DNA of 64,000 bases from Platynereis dumerilii (Eukaryota > Annelida > Polychaeta > Phyllodocida > Nereididae), in the NCBI GenBank assembly GCA_026936325.1, contig JAPTHN010000008.1:47905706-47969705 (forward strand), written 5' to 3'. Made by a program: the position numbers and the translations under genes. This document shows positions 1 to 12,483 of the stretch, piece after piece; position 1 is the stretch's first letter; every line of letters starts with the position of its first letter. The notes under the pieces are model-generated. The model was not told the DNA's origin and did no database searches. It saw nothing but the letters and a program-made list of their open reading frames with translations.

Positions 1-1703
1 TCGTGATCAATTTTTGGCAAATAGGAACGTGGGAATCCGAATATAATGGAAGACTGTGATTAAGTCAGCGGCTAGGTGAGTCTTGTAGAGATCTGAATAC
101 GCTGTAGGAATATGTAGAAATATGACAATCTATCTTTTGTCATACGGGGCCAAATTTATTTGGAAACAACATCTTTTATCAAGCGCATTAATAAACTCGT
201 GATCACTTTTGGCACTTTCGCATTGTAAGCATATTATAAGTGGGCGTCTTCCTCATACGACTCATCAGATGAGTTTATTTGGCATTATCACATATGAAAT
301 TTGAACTATCTCATTGTTTATCGCATTGTCAGTATAAAAGAATGACTCATCACCCATTGTGTATGGCTTTGTTTTCTACACTCAGAGCAGATTGTGTTCA
401 GTAAGTGAAGTGTAAGCATGATGTTGTAAAAGAGATGCTGCTACCATTGTGAAGCAGTGAAGTGGAAACAGAGAATATTTTAAAGAAATATAAACTAAAA
501 TAAATTGGAAGTTCACTTCTAGAAGCAGCGTATGTAAAAAAAAAAGACAAGAATAAAATCAAAATAACAGTACATTCAGTAGTCACCAGTGTAGCTGAAA
601 TGTTGCTCCTAAATTATATGAGGAATGTGAACACTCCTTTATTCTGTTTACGTACAAATAGACTTGTACTTCTGTTGGACTACATATTATTAATCATAAA
701 GTATCATGACAGTTGTATTATCTTTGCAAGGCTCATAAATTATGATGCAACATCTCAATATAACACAATTTGTTCTTAGAAGTATCTGAATCAGAATTAC
801 CTATAATAGTCTCAAGAATAGGAACGGTCCTGAAAATAGTGGAAAGTGCAGCATTTAGCCAAAAGTGGATGTGAAAAATGACTGCTCTAATTTTCGTGGA
901 GTGTTTGTGCAGCACAGATGCAAAATTCATGAGAGAAATTTGTCAACAAGGGGAATTCATCAAGTGCCAAAGAGTTGGGTAATTGTTTTGGGCAACAAGT
1001 CTAACAAGACTGCTGTTCTGGCCCTGACGAAAATGAATGTTGTTTTCTCATGAAATATAGATGGGCAATAGTTTTTGGATTTTGAATTGTCAGAAGAAAA
1101 AAATTATTGAAGATGGATTCGTATTTGCATTCTTTATATCCACAATGATATAATTTCTTTGAAGAAAAGACCACTCCTTTGAGGTTTGAGGTTGTATGGA
1201 TATCTCAAGGAAGGAATTTATTTTTACTCCTAAGCATAATCATCCTCTTGTAAGACAATACATTGTCAAAATAGCTTTATATTTTAAAGACAAAATGCAT
1301 ATCAACACATATTTTCCATCATACAACCTTAAAATATTCTTCAAAAAAGCCTTCTTCCAAAACAAAAGGGCCAAGCATTATAAAAACCACCCTATACTCA
1401 TCACACACAGACACTGAACCCCAACAATCAAGGACAATAGGGCCTGACAACCTTACACAATGACCTCATTGTCACAGCCTCGTTCTGAAACAATGAGGTC
1501 ACGTGGTGTAATGAGAAAGAGGCTAAAGCTATGACAGGTGATGTCATTGTAGGATATTGTCTGTTTTTGGGGGTTATTCCATGAATATTATCCCTTTTTT
1601 AACAGTAGTGTAACGCTATGGAATATGGCAGCATTATCATCAAATAAAGATGTTTCTGTGTCTGACAAAGTTCTTGTTAACCACATTCTAACTCATGTAA
1701 GGT
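1..1703. other. AT-rich DNA without a recognisable gene
   Basis: Only short open frames with no family resemblance are present on either strand. I see no splice-flanked exon, transposon terminus or tandem repeat apart from the small hairpin listed separately. It is probably intergenic or intronic. Confidence 0.6.
1453..1511. repeat. Short inverted repeat (about 20-bp stem)
   Basis: ttacacaatgacctcattgt at 1453-1472 is mirrored by acaatgaggtca plus cgtggtgtaa at 1490-1511, with a 17-base loop. The stem has one small bulge. It may be a solo miniature hairpin element. It is short for a microRNA precursor, and no conserved mature sequence is recognised. Confidence 0.45.
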
Positions 1704-1748
1704 TAGATAGAAAGACAAATAGATAGATAGATAGATAGATAGATAGAT

Positions 1749-1839
<91 letters not shown>
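1704..1839. repeat. GATA microsatellite
   Basis: This is an almost pure (GATA)n run of roughly 30 units with one interruption near 1748. Neither flank resembles the SINE 3' end seen at other GATA arrays, so this copy has either lost its source or arose independently. Confidence 0.95.
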
Positions 1840-2469
1840 TGTAGAATCTGAAGAGGATCAAACTTTCACAAACCCAATGGTTAGAAGTACATCATGCAAC
1901 TATTTTAGAAACAGGTCAAATTGTTAACTCTGAGAAAATTCATAAATGTATGCAATTTTTTGCTTATTGCAAACCAACCCCATGACACTTGTTTCAATGC
2001 CATCAATGCCTCCAATGACATATCAATGACATCACATGACATTTATGACACTTGTGACACTTGACATTACATTACACTGGGGCACTATAGTTACAAGGGG
2101 AATCCCCTGCTGTGTGCCACGAATTTGTCACTATTGTAACACACCAGGTCACACAGTGGGGGAGTGCCAACCAAACTCCACTCTATTATTAAATCTTTTG
2201 TGAGCATAAAAGTCACTTGTTACAACTACCTATTGATGCTGTTTGAAACTTGTTCCCATTGACATTTCAATAGAGGATGCCTGCAGTGCAGTGAGGGTGT
2301 ATACATTGGGAGTTGCTCTTTATAAAGCCTCTGTGTGGATTCAAACAAAATTGCACACTATGCAGTTATGTGATACCCTTTTGGCACTGTCGTTTCATTA
2401 CACAGGTAAATGGATGAATAGATAAAAGTATAGTTATAAGTTTATTTATATTGTTTTATCATGGAGAAT
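1840..2469. other. Non-coding stretch with a TGACA-rich segment
   Basis: No gene is seen. At about 1984-2075 TGACAY-like words recur (atgacatatcaatgacatca and similar), giving a short degenerate tandem pattern. The rest is unremarkable. Confidence 0.5.
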
Positions 2470-2631
2470 TAGAAATAGCTGGAAAGACTAACAGATAGAG
2501 AGATAGAGGCCTAGGGATAGAGGAGTTTGATAGGAAGATAAACAGCAATTTAGATGGATAGATAGATAATTTAGAGAGAGATAGAAAGATGGATAGATAG
2601 ATAGATAAATATATCGGTAATTTAGAGATAG
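2470..2631. repeat. Degenerate GATA-rich sequence
   Basis: Interrupted GATA units mixed with GAGA and AATTTAGA words. Together with 2789-2932 it appears to be one ancestral array that was split by the MITE between them. Confidence 0.7.
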
Positions 2632-2788
2632 CAGTGGCGGATCCAGACAGGGTCATCTAGGGGGGGCCCGGGCGTGTTTTGGGCATTCGCGGGCCCGCGT
2701 CGCAGCGTATTTTCTTCAAAATACTATTATTAATCTCAGTGGTCTAGGGGGGGCCCGTGCCCCCTAGGCCCCCCTGTATCCGCCACTG
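2632..2788. mobile_element. hAT-like MITE, 157 bp, inside a GATA array
   Basis: The element begins cagtggcggatccag and ends with the inverted ctgtatccgccactg. The interior is GC-rich with two ggggggcccg blocks in inverted orientation. CAGNGGCG termini are typical of hAT elements. The target duplication is blurred because both flanks are GATA repeat (gatag on each side). It has no coding capacity and is non-autonomous. It shares its terminal type with the 18516-18666 element, whose 8-bp duplication is clear. Confidence 0.8.
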
Positions 2789-2850
2789 GATAGATAGATA
2801 GATAGCTAAAAAGATGATAGAAAGATGGATAGATAGATAGATAGATAGAC

Positions 2851-2932
<82 letters not shown>
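2789..2932. repeat. GATA microsatellite
   Basis: Long (GATA)n run following the MITE. Open frames across it (repeated SIYL on the complement) are by-products of the tetranucleotide repeat. Confidence 0.95.
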
Positions 2933-4640
2933 GCTATTTGGTAAGATTTCTCCCTGTTAGGAACACGTTTTGGTGCCAATTTCTGCCTGTATTCCATACC
3001 CACACAGCGTTCATCCTTCAAAGAACTGTTTACCTTTTTTTGCACTTCGTGAACCTGATATTTAAATTGATTTCTGACTTTACTCTGGGAACCAACAAAT
3101 CTGTGCTATAAATCAATCATGCACTTGTTAGTCAATTTATTTGATTTCAAGAAGTAGTATTGTACCCAGACCAGCCAATCAGAAATGGTATTCAATTATT
3201 CATGATATTTTACAAATCTATTGCTGGTCTATTGGTTAAAGGGTTTTATTTGTTTTTTTCGATGAAGATTTTGTGGGTTCGATTTTAGTTTCACCAGAAT
3301 AGCCTCGTTTAATGGTTCTATCCTTGTTTTTTATACGTTTATACTATCTTAGTCTGAAGGAATGAAGGCTGGATAAGACAACAGAAATGAAATGATAGAG
3401 AGAAGAAGAGAAGAAGAAAAGAAAAGACAGAAGGAAGGAACGTGTTCCTGTTAGTTCAATCCAGAAGCACACCTATGTTGTAGCAGCATTGCAGAAATGT
3501 CATTACAACATGAGACAACATTGAAATGTTGTATTCACGTTGTGGCAACGTAATTCCTACCATTCATTTCTATACATGGCTACAGGCGAGCCCTCCACCA
3601 ATTAGCAACGTTGTGTGCCCTCTGAGCTGTACGAAGAAACAAATTGCAATAAATAAGAGATGAACATGAGAATATGCTCTGATGGTGATGACGATGATAC
3701 TGGCAAATATAAATCATTTAAATATTAAATTGAATTCCTGCAACAATAATACGTAACCGTTATAGACTTATAGTCCATGATTATGGTTGGAAGAAACGTT
3801 GATACAGCCATTATCCGAACAATAGAAATAGCAATAAATACCAGATAAGACAGAACCATAATGGCAAAAACAAGAGAAGATAAACATATATTTAATTATA
3901 ACGGAATACAAAAAGCTAATGTTTGTGCCAGAAATTGCAAAAAACCGCAGACATATCAAATGTTAAACAGTCGTGCAAATTGAAAGCTGATCCGTTTCTT
4001 TCACGCCGAACAAAGGGGAATTTAATTAGATGACTCTTTGACTCAATCGGCTGGTCATGTGACAGTTTATATGACATTCGAACACCACGTGACAGTATCA
4101 CATGACTGGAAGTCCTGACTCCACGTTTTCTGAAGATGTAAATAAAATACGATGTGGTATCGTGATTAGTAAGAAGATTCGTATAGGTATAAACTATGTA
4201 GCATAAAGTCAGTGAAGGCCGTAGGTTTTCATGATTGGGTCTTTTAATTTAAATTGTGATTTTACCTTAACTAGACCTATATTTTAGTCCTTTGTGAATA
4301 ATGTCATGAAACTTCGACAATGGGTAAGAGGGTATTGAGTGTCTGTGGCGCAGTTTTTGGCCATCGTTATGACCACTTTTTGTGCATGTGTGACAATTTC
4401 AATGCAAAGGACGCTGTAGTTACACATTTAACCTGCCGCAACTAGCGCATGGTCAAGTATGGTGTGATCCAGAGCAAGACAAACTAGTCAGCTTTAAAGT
4501 TTCAGAATGATAACTTATTTATTTATTCTTGCCTTAAGATGAGGAATGCATAGTATTACAAATTTTGAAAATATCACATAGGCCTAAACGAGAGTAAATT
4601 TATTGTATATTGTTCTTAAAATTTATGGTAAGATTAAGAA
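2933..4640. other. Non-coding DNA, no element recognised
   Basis: I see no gene, terminal repeat or tandem array. At 4085-4104 a CACGTGAC and a CACATGAC lie close together, which is an E-box pair of unknown meaning. A purine-rich patch lies at 3395-3440. Confidence 0.5.
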
Positions 4641-4734
4641 GAGGCTCTAGTCATTTTTCTTGGGTCGAACTCATGACCTTACTCTTTTGAAACCACTGAC
4701 AACAGGCCACCCATTTGAAGAACAATATACAATT

Positions 4735-5035
4735 TAGCTTCTGTCTTGGGTGTTGCTATTACTTTGTAATCATGGCAAGAGGGGGACAGATCATTGCAAA
4801 CATATTTATATTCATTGTCATACCAGTGTGAAGGCACTCAGGGAAAGCTTTTCTCAGAGTGTGTGAAGGCGGAGTTAGCCATAGAATTAAGATACAGCTA
4901 GTTCAGAGCACTACATCAGTCATAATATGCAACTAGTTCATCAGAGCACTACATGGTACATTGATCAGTCATATATATAGGAAACAAATTATTGTCATCA
5001 TAAATTCATTAGTTTCTTGCCATTTTAAAAGTATT
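4735..5035 (+). repeat. Dispersed repeat family R1, copy 1
   Basis: This segment (from agcttctgtcttgggtgttg through acagatcattgcaaacatat to attcattagtttcttgccat) recurs diverged at 14928-15130 in the same orientation. Shared blocks include ggacagatcatt, ccatagaattaag/ccttagaattta and catcagtcata. I find no polymerase III boxes, termini or coding capacity that would classify the family. Confidence 0.6.
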
Positions 5036-5120
5036 GACAACAGGCCACCCCATTTGAAGAGCATTACACATCACTGATGATGAACTCATGAAAGATGCTA
5101 GCTGCAGCTTCACTGGTTCA

Positions 5121-5860
5121 AGCCTCACACTCAGACCTGTACTAATGGCTGGCCTGAGATTAGTGTGTCTCAATTTAGCAATCAATAGATACTAACAGAT
5201 GTGCAGTTCAGATAGTTAGGATGAGAAATGGGGATAGCCGGGCTTAATGGCTGTCACTAAGTGATATTGGCAACTTTTAGCTGCTCGAATTGTCACATGG
5301 GACCTTCTAAATACAAGCATTTAGTGCATTAGCTGTTAGAGGTACAAGTGCTTATTAGGCAGTAGTCAGGGATAAGATTGTTTCTCTGTGTGATTAGTGG
5401 TTGAATGAAGACCCTAGTTGTAACGTCTTGCATGGTCAGCAATCTGCATGAGCACGCCTGTCTACACTCATGACTTAAACTCTTATTGATAAAGGCAGTA
5501 CAAAAATTCCTAGGTGATATTTGTGCTTTTCTTCCATTTCATTCCAATTAGGGTTTTTAGAGATACCAGACAGAATGCAGTATATTGTATGGATGCCTGA
5601 GGTTTCTGGGAAAACCAAACTTCCATGCAAAAAAAACATATACACAATGTTAAAATACTAATTTTGTACTGAAGTTTTAAAATGAACATGACAAATGTTT
5701 GCATAACGATTTCAAGATATTACAAGATGCCACATTTAAATCAGTATAGCAGCATTGCCTGGTTTTATTCTCCGTTCATAGTTTTTCCTGTAAGAATATT
5801 GGAGTCCTTGGGATCTTTCATATTTGTTGCATACCAAAACACAGGACTCCCCAAGGACCT
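5121..5860. other. Non-coding DNA left of the large foldback
   Basis: No gene is seen. Short open frames of 60-70 codons on both strands overlap each other and look random. The last ~60 bases contain partly self-complementary ggagtccttggg and ggactccccaaggacc words just outside the foldback end. Confidence 0.45.
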
Positions 5861-6007
5861 TAGTGGAGCAGCTTCGCGCAAAAAATGGCCAAAATAGTTA
5901 CGAGCCGGACAAAAGCGTGAAATTTTCGGCATGTGTACTTTGGGACTTGCCGGACAAGAATTGCCTAAGCTCCAAAAAAACAAACCTAGGGAAATGCGTT
6001 TAAATTG

Positions 6008-7771
6008 GTTTCCATGGCAACACGTACCTTTTTCAAAAATCCCTCCCAAAATATGTTTTAAGTGATGCTATATCAAGGATATTGATGCTATTATGATATT
6101 TTTTGGCAAAATGAAGGACAATCAAATATTGCATCAGACGTGATATGAAATATCTTTATTTACCCAGGTGTGTTACCGTGGCAACCAAAGTTCGTGTGAA
6201 AATGCTCTTAATAGCTGCTTCATCAGATTGGAAGTTTTATATTTCAGTCAAATTTGGGTCTAGAAAAATGATTTTTTTGTCAAATTATCAGTCATAATGT
6301 CTTCTGAAGAAACGTAAAAAAGTAAGGTGATAACTCTGTTTGTCTTGTCACCATGGCAACAGATATCCAATATTCCATAGTAACTTTTTGTTACTACATG
6401 AACATGAGCAGTGGTAATAGAGGCATACTTATAATTTTTGTCCTCAATCATGCATCAGCTTGAAGCATTGAATGTCAGATATCCTCACAGGGGTTCACAT
6501 ACGGACAATTTTAAAGTGTGTTGTCATGGTAACCAAAGATAAACAATTATAATATTTTGTAGTATGTCACACTTTAGGGGGTATTCACAGGAGTTGCAGT
6601 GGAACAATTTTTATGAAACTTGGCAGAAACAAGCACAGTATCTTCAGTATGTATGTAGCAGTGTATTTTTGCAGCTTTGTTAACCCCTTTTGACTATGGC
6701 GCCATCTACTTGCAAAAAACATGTGATTTGGTATATTCTCATAAATCCCTTCATTTCATATTTACACAATAGATGGCAGAATGGATTTTTAACATTAGAT
6801 CATGATTATGATACCTCCAGCCATCAAAATAAATTGTTTGTCATGCTTAAATCATGAAAGTTGAAGAATATATAACATAACATGAATATTAGAGAGGGGT
6901 AAAATACAGAAATATCAAATGTAGTAAAATTTAAGTATATTTTTACGAAGTTATCTTCCATAAAAGTAAAATATTGCATGTTAGAACCCCATTCCCAGTC
7001 TATTTGGAAAGCATTCAATCAAGCCATTATTTTCATGTTAATTTTGTTTACAAATATATGGCTGTTGGTTGCTATGGCAACCAAGTTTGAATTTGTCAGA
7101 TTTTGCTATAATTGGGCAAAAGTCCTTTTTTATGGAATATACTTTAACCAACTTTATCAAAAGTGTACAAAAACATTTATTGAAATATCTATTTTCAGAT
7201 AAGGGTTAGTAATTTCAGGTCACATGACCAAATAAGGGTGTTGCCATGACAAACATGTTCAAATTTGACACAAATTGAATCATTTTTTCAAGTAAATCGA
7301 TGTGTAGCCCTATTTATCTTTCAGGAGGAAGCTTGATTTTTACTCTTTAAGAGAGCTCTTGATTAGTTCTTTCATGTTGAATAATATTCATGTTGAAATT
7401 TGCTTTTATCAGTTGCTATGGCAACAGATTTGAATTTGTCGACATTTCTTATAATGTGATATAAGTGGAATTTTTGTGTTTTTATGCATGTTCAAACTTG
7501 ATGAAACTGGAAAGAATAGTGCTCTGGAATTCAGATTTTACAATTCTTAGGAAATCTATTAGGTCTATTAGACCTGAATGTAGGGCAACCAGACTACAAT
7601 GGCTGAATTGTGAGATTTTTTCACTAATTGATTTTGCTAAGTTTGAATTTTATCCCATTTATGTGTCAATCAATATAAATGTATTCTGCTTTACAATAAG
7701 TCCCTATGTCATGCCTTTGAAACCATGTTTTTTTTACATGGAAAGCAATTGTAATATGTTGCCATGGCAAC
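6008..7771. repeat. Left-arm array of ~173-bp units with an RFX-type palindrome
   Basis: Variants of gttgccatggcaac are centred at about 6014, 6178, 6353, 6526, 7074, 7247, 7418, 7582 (half-site) and 7764. Gaps are 164-182 bp or multiples of about 173 (548 is close to 3x, 346 is 2x). Degenerate in-phase remnants occur near 6696 and 6854. Several units share the following words (caacagatttgaatttgtc at 7423, caaccaagtttgaatttgtc at 7079). These look like decayed tandem units. The palindrome fits the X-box pattern bound by RFX winged-helix factors (established consensus). Function here is inference. Confidence 0.75.
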
Positions 7772-8490
7772 CCAGCCTAAGTTTTTCACTGTAGTCCAAA
7801 TATAAGTAGAGGTGTATACTAGTAGGAAAAGAAAGATGTTACATGAATTTTAATATTGATTTTGACATTATATCAAATCATACTGACAATGTCACACCTA
7901 TTGGTCACATGACCTATTATAGTGGTAAATACATTATTTATAAGAAACACCCAAAATAATTTAGTCTAACATTAGGAGGAGCCACCCTTTATTGGCTCCT
8001 TCAATAGTTTTTTGAATATTAGAAGTATCCTACGGTTGAAGGCCGAGGTAGCTAAGATCTGAAGTTTACTTATTTTCTGGGAGATATGCATCTTCGAGAT
8101 GCAATAAAAAGTCAATGGTTTAGGTTTCTCACTTATGCATTTTCTTTTTTCATTGTGTCATGGCAACATTATGATAAAAGTTATTCTATTGATTAACAGG
8201 CATGTATAGTTGTATACAAACACATTTGGAAGATATAAGTTACCACATGAACCTCAGCTCAGATTGATTTGGGAAAAAAACAGACATGTTCTTGACTAAT
8301 GTTAGACTATTATTTTGGGGGTTTTTACCCCCTTAATAGGTCAAGTGACCTCAGACACCAATGGGTATGACATTTTCAATATGATATATGTGCATAGGTG
8401 TTAATTCATGTAACATGCAACATTTTTCAGTGGTGCGTGCCAATAATGATCACCATTCTTATACTTTCGCCACAAAGATAAACTTAGGCT

Positions 8491-10275
8491 GGGTGCCATG
8501 GCAACCAAATAACAGTTGGTTTCTATGTAAAATATACTTTGTTTAAAGTCTTAACAAAGGGAAGTTTTTGCAAAGCTGAATACGTTTATATTCATCTATA
8601 TTTAAAGACATTTGAATGGGATAAAATTCAAACTTAGCAAAATTGTGCACTTAAAATATTTCATAATTCAGCCATTGTAGCCTGGTTACTCAACATAAAG
8701 TCCTGTTACCTAAAATATTTCTTAAAAATTTTGAAATCTGCATTCCAGAGGATTATTCTCTCTAGTTTCATCCATTTAACCATATACAGATTCACTAAAC
8801 AGTGATAAAATGCCATTTATATCACACGATGAGAAATGTCGACAAATTCAAATCTGTTGCCACAGCAACTGATAAAAGCAAATTTCAACATAAATATTAT
8901 TCAACATGAAAGAACTAATCAAAAGCTCTCTTAAAGAGTAAAAATCAAGCTTCCTCCTGAAAGATAAATACGGTTACACATCGATTTACTTGAAAAAATG
9001 ATTCAATTTGTGTCAAATTTGAACATGTTTGTCATGGCAACACCCTTATTTGGTCATGTGACCTGAAATTACTAACCCTTATCTGAAAATAGATATTTCA
9101 ATGAATGTTTTTGTACACTTTTGATAAAGTTGGTTAAAGTATATTCCATAAAAACGACTTTTGCCCAATTATAGCAAAATCTGACAAATTCAAACTTGGT
9201 TGCCATAGCAACCAACAGCCATATATTTGTAAACAAAATTAACATGAAAATAATGGCTTGATTGAATGCTTTCCAAATAGACTGGGAATGGGGTTCTAAC
9301 ATGCAATATTTTTACTTTTATGGAAGATAACTTCATAAAAATGTACTTAAATTTTACTACATTTGATATTTCTGCATTTTACCCCTCTCTTATATTCATG
9401 TTATGTTATATATTCTTCAACTTTCATGATTTAAGCATGACAAACAATTTATTTTGATGGCTGGAGGTATCATAATCATGATCTAATGTTAAAAATCCAT
9501 TCTGCCATCTATTGTGTAAATATGAAATAAAGGGATTTATGAGAATATACCAAATCACATGTTTTTTGCAAGTAGATGGCTCCATAGTCAAAAGGGGTTA
9601 ACAAAGCTGCAAAAATACACTGTTACATACATACTAAAGATACTGTGCTTGTTTCTGCCAAGTTTCATAAAAATTGTTCCACTGCAACTCCTGTGAATAC
9701 CCCCTAAAGTGTGACATACAACAAAATATTATAATTGTTTATCTTTGGTTACCATGACAACACACTTTAAAATTGTCCGTATGTGAACCCCTGTGAGGAT
9801 ATCTGACATTCAATGCTTCAAGCTGATGCATGATTGAGGACAAAAATTATAAGTATGCCTCTATTACCACTGCTCATGTTCATGTAGTAACAAAAAGTTA
9901 CTATGGAATATTGGATATCTGTTGCCATGGTGACAAGACAAACAGAGTTATCACCTTACTTTTTTACATTTCTTCAGAAGACATTATGACTGATAATTTG
10001 ACACAAAAATCATTTTTCTAGACCCAAATTTGACTGAAATATAAAACTTCCAATCTGATGAAGCAGCTATTAAGAGCATTTTCATACGAACTGTGGTTGC
10101 CACGGTAACACACCTGGGTAAATAAAGATATTTCATATCACGTCTGATGCAATATTTGATTGTCCTTCATTTTGCCAAAAAATATCATAATAGCATCAAT
10201 ATCCTTGATATAGCATTACTACTAAAACATATTTTGGGAGGGATTTTTGAAAAAGGTACGTGTTGCCATGGAAAC
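8491..10275. repeat. Right-arm mirror of the ~173-bp palindrome array
   Basis: Centres at 8498, 8862, 9034, 9205, 9754, 9927, 10102 and 10268 mirror the left-arm set about 8140.5 (outer pairs sum to 16280-16283, the innermost to 16263). The motif at 8160 (tgtcatggcaac) lies in the loop and has no partner. Confidence 0.75.
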
Positions 10276-10622
10276 CAATTTAAACACATTTCCCTAGGTT
10301 TGTTTTTTTTGAGCTTATTCTTGTCCGGCAAGTCCCAAAGTACACATGCCGAAAATTTCACGCTTTTGTCCGGCTCGTAACTATTTTGGCCATTTTTTGC
10401 GCGAAGCTGCTCTACTACCTGCCTGTTCCTTTAATTTATTGTGACAACCATGCACAGACAATGTCTGACATCCATTTAACATTGCTCATATATGCCACAA
10501 ACTTAACATCAAAAGTGTCTTAATTTCTTATTTGTGTATGAGGGAGTTACTGAAAAGTTACAAAGTTGCAAGATTAATTGTTTCGGAAAGGTGGTTTGAA
10601 GCCGGCAATGTATCTTTGTCTA

Positions 10623-10782
10623 ATTTGCATATGGCATCGACCAATCAAAAACTCACGAGAGGAACGTCGAGTGACGTATAATGAACGTATCGTGACACGT
10701 CGTATGACAAATGACGCTCCAGATGACGTATGACGCGTTCGCAGGACGTTGCTGTATCCCCTGGGTTCCGGGTGGATATAAG
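10623..10782 (+). promoter_or_regulatory. Promoter-like cluster: octamer, CCAAT, TGACG repeats, TATA
   Basis: Reading rightward: an octamer-type atttgcat at 10623-10630, ccaatca at 10641, and TGACG words at 10672 (tgacgtat), 10712, 10724 (tgacgtat) and 10731. Further ACGT words lie between, and a TATA-like gatataag is at 10775-10782. CREB/ATF-type factors bind TGACGTMA sites. The spacing (CCAAT, then CREs, then TATA) fits a core promoter firing near 10805, but no coding exon is evident downstream. The segment is much richer in CpG than its surroundings. Confidence 0.4.
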
Positions 10783-11426
10783 CCAAAAATAATTCTGTCA
10801 ATCTTTATTAAGGCTAAGGAGGCAAGAGTTGGGCACAGCATGCATGAAGAATTCGTTGTGTGCAACTTTATGTGATAAATTGGAGGAAACTGTTCAAGAA
10901 AAAAGAGAGAAACTGCAAGAATGGAGTGGTTTATTTGTCGAAAATTCAAACAGCAGCTTGGACATCACCTAGATACATATACCATTGGAAAAGTTGGTAT
11001 CTAACTGACAATTTTGTGTGTTAGCACCCGGCTAGGGATTAAATCTGTTTACAACATCAAACAAACAATCAGATTACAGTTTATTTTTCAAAGAGTTAAA
11101 ATGTATAATAGAAGGAGCGTACGATGTCTAAGTCAGTTAGACAACTCTTTGTCGGGTCCTAACATGCATTTTGAAAATGCTTGTTAGAACCCTCCAAATC
11201 GGTGTCTAAGTAATACTTATATATATATATATTATATATAGGCCTATGTGTGCGAAAGTGGTGTGTTTTAATTATAAATTGGTCCTTTATGTCTAAAAAG
11301 AAGGTAAGTCTTACAATGCAAGATATCCTATATTCAAAGGAAAATGAAATTGTATTTCATAAAGCTGTATTGCACCTCAAAAAGGAGATGCAGGAAAAGG
11401 ACAAAATAACCTCCATTCGAAGAAGA
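10783..11426. other. Non-coding stretch downstream of the promoter-like cluster
   Basis: Contains a short (TA)n run at about 11219-11240. An open frame of 93 codons begins at 11250 and runs into the hairpin and pyrimidine tract. It has no family resemblance and is probably not a gene. Confidence 0.4.
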
Positions 11427-11512
11427 AGAAGAAGTACATGTGTAAGAAGGTTTTTAGAAATGGAAGTTTTGACTGAGGAGGTAGAAGCCTTCTTATACAC
11501 ATGTACTTCGAC
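11427..11512. repeat. Inverted repeat (about 27-bp stem)
   Basis: aagtacatgtgtaagaagg near 11434 is mirrored by ccttcttatacacatgtact near 11488, with a loop of roughly 35 bases. Adjacent purine (gaagaag) and pyrimidine (cttcttc) tracts extend the complementarity loosely. Confidence 0.65.
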
Positions 11513-11539
11513 AAAACATTATGTGAGATGAACTCTCCA

Positions 11540-11760
11540 AAGATCTTCTTTCTTCTTCATATTGCTTTTTCTCAGTCACTCTTTCTTCTCTCTTCTTCTT
11601 TAATATTCTTCTTTCATATTTTTTCTTTTCTTCCTCTTGCAAGCTTCACCTTCTCTCTTCTTCTTCTTATTTTTTCTTCCTTCTTCTACCCTCTTCATTC
11701 TTCTTCTATGGTCTCCTAACTCCTTATTATTTCTACTGTCTTCTTTTTCTCCCTGTCTTC
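11540..11760. repeat. TTC/CTT-rich polypyrimidine tract
   Basis: About 220 bases dominated by ttcttc words with few purines. It creates overlapping serine/phenylalanine-rich open frames that are not genes. Confidence 0.85.
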
Positions 11761-12024
11761 TCAGTCCTCATTTATCTGCATTATACGTATGCAGCCAATT
11801 GTCAATAAAGAGAAATACAAAACAATAAAAGGAGGAGAAAAGAGGAAGATAGAGAGTTAAAAAAGAAGAAAGTCAGCCATTATTAGCAGTGTGATGACAG
11901 GTTTAGCCAGGGGTGGGTGGGGGTTGTCATAGGAAGGGGGTGAAAATTACCACCTTGTTTGCAGGGTCTAGTACCACCCTCAGTGAATCAATGGGAACTG
12001 CCAAGGGGGTATCAGAAAAACCCT

Positions 12025-12105
12025 TGTCTGTCAGATTCTGTCTATCTGGCTCTGTCTATCTCTCTGATTCTGTCTCTGTGGCTCTGTCTATCTGTCTCAT
12101 TGAAT
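12025..12105. repeat. CTGTCTSTCTG-type degenerate minisatellite
   Basis: The words ctgtctgtcagattctgtct, tctggctctgtctatctctc and similar repeat with an ~18-20 bp pitch for about 4 units. Confidence 0.5.
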
Positions 12106-12400
12106 TCCCAACACCCTCCCCTCCAGTCAAAATAATATTGCTCCCACCAAATCAATGCCCCTCAGAGAAGGGAGATGGAAAAAAGGGCCAATAGCCCCCA
12201 TACAAATCCACATCCATGGTTCAAGCTGCTTGGAACTGCTGGGAAAGGCCCCTGGCAACACCTATCATTAGCAGAGCTAAGCAGTCTCCTCAACAAGCCT
12301 GATGTGGACTGGGGTGGAGTTCTATCTTTTCTATCTCTGAGAGTGAGATGGTTAGGATTTGCTCTGCAGATTATGATTCATGTTGTGTGATATTTTGTGA

Positions 12401-12483
<83 letters not shown>

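Larger units (their letters stand above)
5861..10417. mobile_element. 4.56-kb foldback (long inverted repeat) element
   Basis: Two ~2-kb arms are inverted about a centre near 8140.5. Left end tagtggagcagcttcgcgca is the complement of the right end at 10398-10417 with one mismatch. The outermost ~200 bp are near identical between arms. Identity falls toward the middle, and 7995-8285 acts as a loop. A cct is present immediately outside both ends, which is weak support for a 3-bp duplication. No transposase frame is visible, and the matching open frames at 6260-6451 and 9830-10021 are simply the same arm sequence. It may be a non-autonomous foldback transposon, or a tandem repeat block duplicated in inverted orientation. 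Confidence 0.85.

Noticed and set aside
1453-1511. microRNA precursor
   Set aside because: The stem is only ~20 bp with a short loop. No known mature sequence is recognised.
6260-10021. Identical 63-codon frames in inverted orientation as a conserved gene pair
   Set aside because: They are the two arms of the foldback. The frames match because the DNA matches, and the differences do not favour a reading frame.
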